Of a stretch of DNA of 64,000 bases, positions 62,710 to 64,000 are shown in pieces. Source of the stretch: Pedobacter cryotolerans (GTDB taxonomy: Bacteria; Bacteroidota; Bacteroidia; Sphingobacteriales; Sphingobacteriaceae); NCBI RefSeq assembly GCF_005116475.1, contig NZ_SWBO01000008.1:62001-126000 (forward strand). Reading direction: 5' to 3'. Under the pieces are notes generated by a model. The model made no database searches, was not told the DNA's origin, and worked only from the letters and a program-made list of their open reading frames with translations. How positions within the stretch are numbered: the stretch's first letter is position 1; every line of letters begins with the position of its first letter. A program made the translations under genes and the position numbers.

Positions 62710-63726
62710 ATGGAACCGAGTGTAGCAGTAGTAATTTTAAATTGGAATGGTAAAAAATGGTTAGAGCAATTTTTGCCCAGCGTTGTAGCTTCAAATTATC
62801 CTAATCTTCAGGTTATTATTGGTGATAATGCATCAACCGATAATTCGGTTTTATTTGTAAATAATCACTTCCCTACTGTGAAAGTAATTACAAATGATAA
62901 AAATTATGGTTTTGCTGGCGGATACAATCATGTTTTAGCTCAGGTTAATGCTGATTATTTTGTATTGTTAAACTCTGATGTTGAAGTGCCCAAAGATTGG
63001 ATAAAGCCTGTTATAGATTTAATGCAAAGCGATAACAATATTGCAGTTGCACAACCCTTAATTAAATCGCAAAAAAGCAAAACACATTTTGAATATGCAG
63101 GTGCTGCTGGAGGTTTTTTAGACTTATATGCATATCCTTTTTGTAGAGGAAGGATTTTTGATGAAGTAGAACAAGATCTAAACCAGTACAGTACTGATAT
63201 AGAAATTTTTTGGGCAAGTGGTGCTGCTTTTTTTATTAAAAGTAAAGCTTGGCTAGAAATTGGCGGATTAGACGCCGACCTTTTTGCCCACATGGAAGAA
63301 ATTGATTTATGTTGGCGTTTAAAAAACTTAGGCTACATGGTTGTTTGTTGTGCTAAATCAGAAGTTTACCACGTTGGTGGTGGAACTCTAGATGCAAATA
63401 ATCCCTATAAAACGTACCTCAATTTTAGAAACAACCTAATTATTATGCAAAAAAACTTGCCGAAAAATGATGCTTATTTTAGAATTTTTATCAGATTTTG
63501 GATTGACTTAGCAGCATGGTTTCAGTTTCTACTTAAAGGAAAAACAGATTTAACACTTGCAATTAGTAAAGCACATTATCATTTCATTAAAGATTTTACC
63601 AAAACTGCCAACAAAAGAACAAACACTCAACTACCATTTTTGCAACACCATGGAGTTTATAAATACAGTATTGTATACAGCTATTTTGTTAAAAAAATCA
63701 AAAAATTTAGTCAGCTGCCTTGGTAG
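62710..63726 (+). CDS. Glycosyltransferase family 2
   Basis: A 338-residue GT-A fold enzyme. VAVVILNWNGKKWLEQFLPS, IIGDNASTDNSVLFV, NYGFAGGYNHVL and the metal-binding LLNSDVEVPKDW (DxD-like) make up the donor site; IFWASGAAFFIKSKAWLEIG and FAHMEEIDLCWRLKNLGYMV (acidic catalytic region) follow in the rhamnosyl-/NAG-transferase-like subfamily. A membrane-associating hydrophobic patch lies near residue 255. It directly follows the acyltransferase gene. The sugar and acceptor are unknown; lipopolysaccharide or another surface glycan is likely. Confidence 0.88.
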   Translation: MEPSVAVVILNWNGKKWLEQFLPSVVASNYPNLQVIIGDNASTDNSVLFVNNHFPTVKVITNDKNYGFAGGYNHVLAQVNADYFVLLNSDVEVPKDWIKPVIDLMQSDNNIAVAQPLIKSQKSKTHFEYAGAAGGFLDLYAYPFCRGRIFDEVEQDLNQYSTDIEIFWASGAAFFIKSKAWLEIGGLDADLFAHMEEIDLCWRLKNLGYMVVCCAKSEVYHVGGGTLDANNPYKTYLNFRNNLIIMQKNLPKNDAYFRIFIRFWIDLAAWFQFLLKGKTDLTLAISKAHYHFIKDFTKTANKRTNTQLPFLQHHGVYKYSIVYSYFVKKIKKFSQLPW

Positions 63727-64000
63727 TTATAATGCAATTTGTTCTTTAATAGTTTTATCAACCCAATGTACCGTGTTTGATGCTAACCCGGTGGTATGAA
63801 ATTTCACTAAACCGTCTTTACCTACCACCAAATGAGTTGGGTAAGAAGAAACTCTATACTTTTCAGCATAAAAATCACCATCAGGCACAATAGCATATAA
63901 AAAAGGATATGTTTTTAAGAATTGTTTTAAATCATATTTATCATCTAATGCAACGGCTAAAAACACAACATCTTTATTGTCTTTGTATTTGGTATACATT
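63727..64000 (-). CDS. TlpA/thioredoxin-like protein, C-terminal part (runs off the right edge)
   Basis: Only the last 91 or so residues are in the window; the gene continues beyond 64000. The visible sequence VVFLAVALDDKYDLKQFLKT, VPDGDFYAEKYRVSSYPTHL and VVGKDGLVKFHTTGL shows the second half of a thioredoxin fold with the cis-Pro (SYPTH), as in TlpA/ResA-type thiol-disulfide proteins. The CxxC active site would lie off the edge. Its stop codon is adjacent to the GT2 stop, so the genes converge. Confidence 0.8.
   Translation of the reverse strand, partial: MYTKYKDNKDVVFLAVALDDKYDLKQFLKTYPFLYAIVPDGDFYAEKYRVSSYPTHLVVGKDGLVKFHTTGLASNTVHWVDKTIKEQIAL

Overview
The window is about 35% G+C and reads as chromosome of a Bacteroidota bacterium of the Sphingobacteriaceae, most like Pedobacter. 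The evidence is a SusC/SusD pair, a type IX secretion cargo with a PorP/SprF partner, an S46 dipeptidyl-peptidase, a RES/Xre toxin-antitoxin pair, and promoters with the Bacteroidota -7 box TAnnTTTG. I see no rRNA, tRNA, CRISPR array, intact insertion sequence or prophage. Assignments rest on reading the sequence; no database search was run.

Region by region. (1) 1-14820 is a glycerol-3-phosphate locus. glpD and glpK (cut by the left edge) run leftward and a DeoR/GlpR-type regulator diverges from them. To the right lie a SusC/SusD uptake pair, a DUF5689 lipoprotein, a calcineurin-like phosphoesterase, a lipoprotein glycerophosphodiester phosphodiesterase, GlpT and an SGNH hydrolase. Together they suggest outer-membrane capture of a glycerophosphodiester-type substrate, cleavage to glycerol-3-phosphate outside the inner membrane, import by GlpT and oxidation by GlpD. 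(2) 14879-25102 holds a small DUF4890-like periplasmic protein, an Xre-S24 repressor with a palindromic operator divergent from a GIY-YIG-like protein, a protease/beta-propeller/beta-barrel protein, a class A PBP, a PPK2 kinase and a serine hydrolase. (3) 25176-29448 is a cobalamin module: promoter, cobalamin riboswitch, BtuB-like receptor and DUF6580 membrane protein, then after a terminator a zinc-less sirtuin and a DUF71 PP-loop ATPase. (4) 29502-41030 carries the Xre/RES pair, a small barrel, a small conserved protein, the S46 peptidase, fRMsr, a 3-methyladenine glycosylase, a PNPOx-like protein, kynureninase, a bestrophin and a short DnaE (DnaE2/ImuC type). (5) 41264-49007 has gyrA, two related TPR proteins, a Tet-family MFS pump and a PIN-PhoH ATPase. 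(6) 49008-49949 is the largest gap. On the minus strand it has a promoter-like box, six hairpins each capped by UC-GAAA-GA, and a strong intrinsic terminator, so it probably encodes a structured RNA of about 620 nt. (7) 49950-64000 has an FUSC protein, a T9SS type-B cargo/PorP operon, Ohr, BioB, MgtE, an STM3941-like gene flanked by inverted repeat elements, CorA, WbqC, an acyltransferase, a GT2 and the end of a TlpA-like gene.

The three most notable observations are the GAAA-hairpin RNA candidate upstream of phoH, the SusCD-equipped glycerophosphodiester locus with candidate GlpR operators, and the cobalamin module with its poorly characterised partners.
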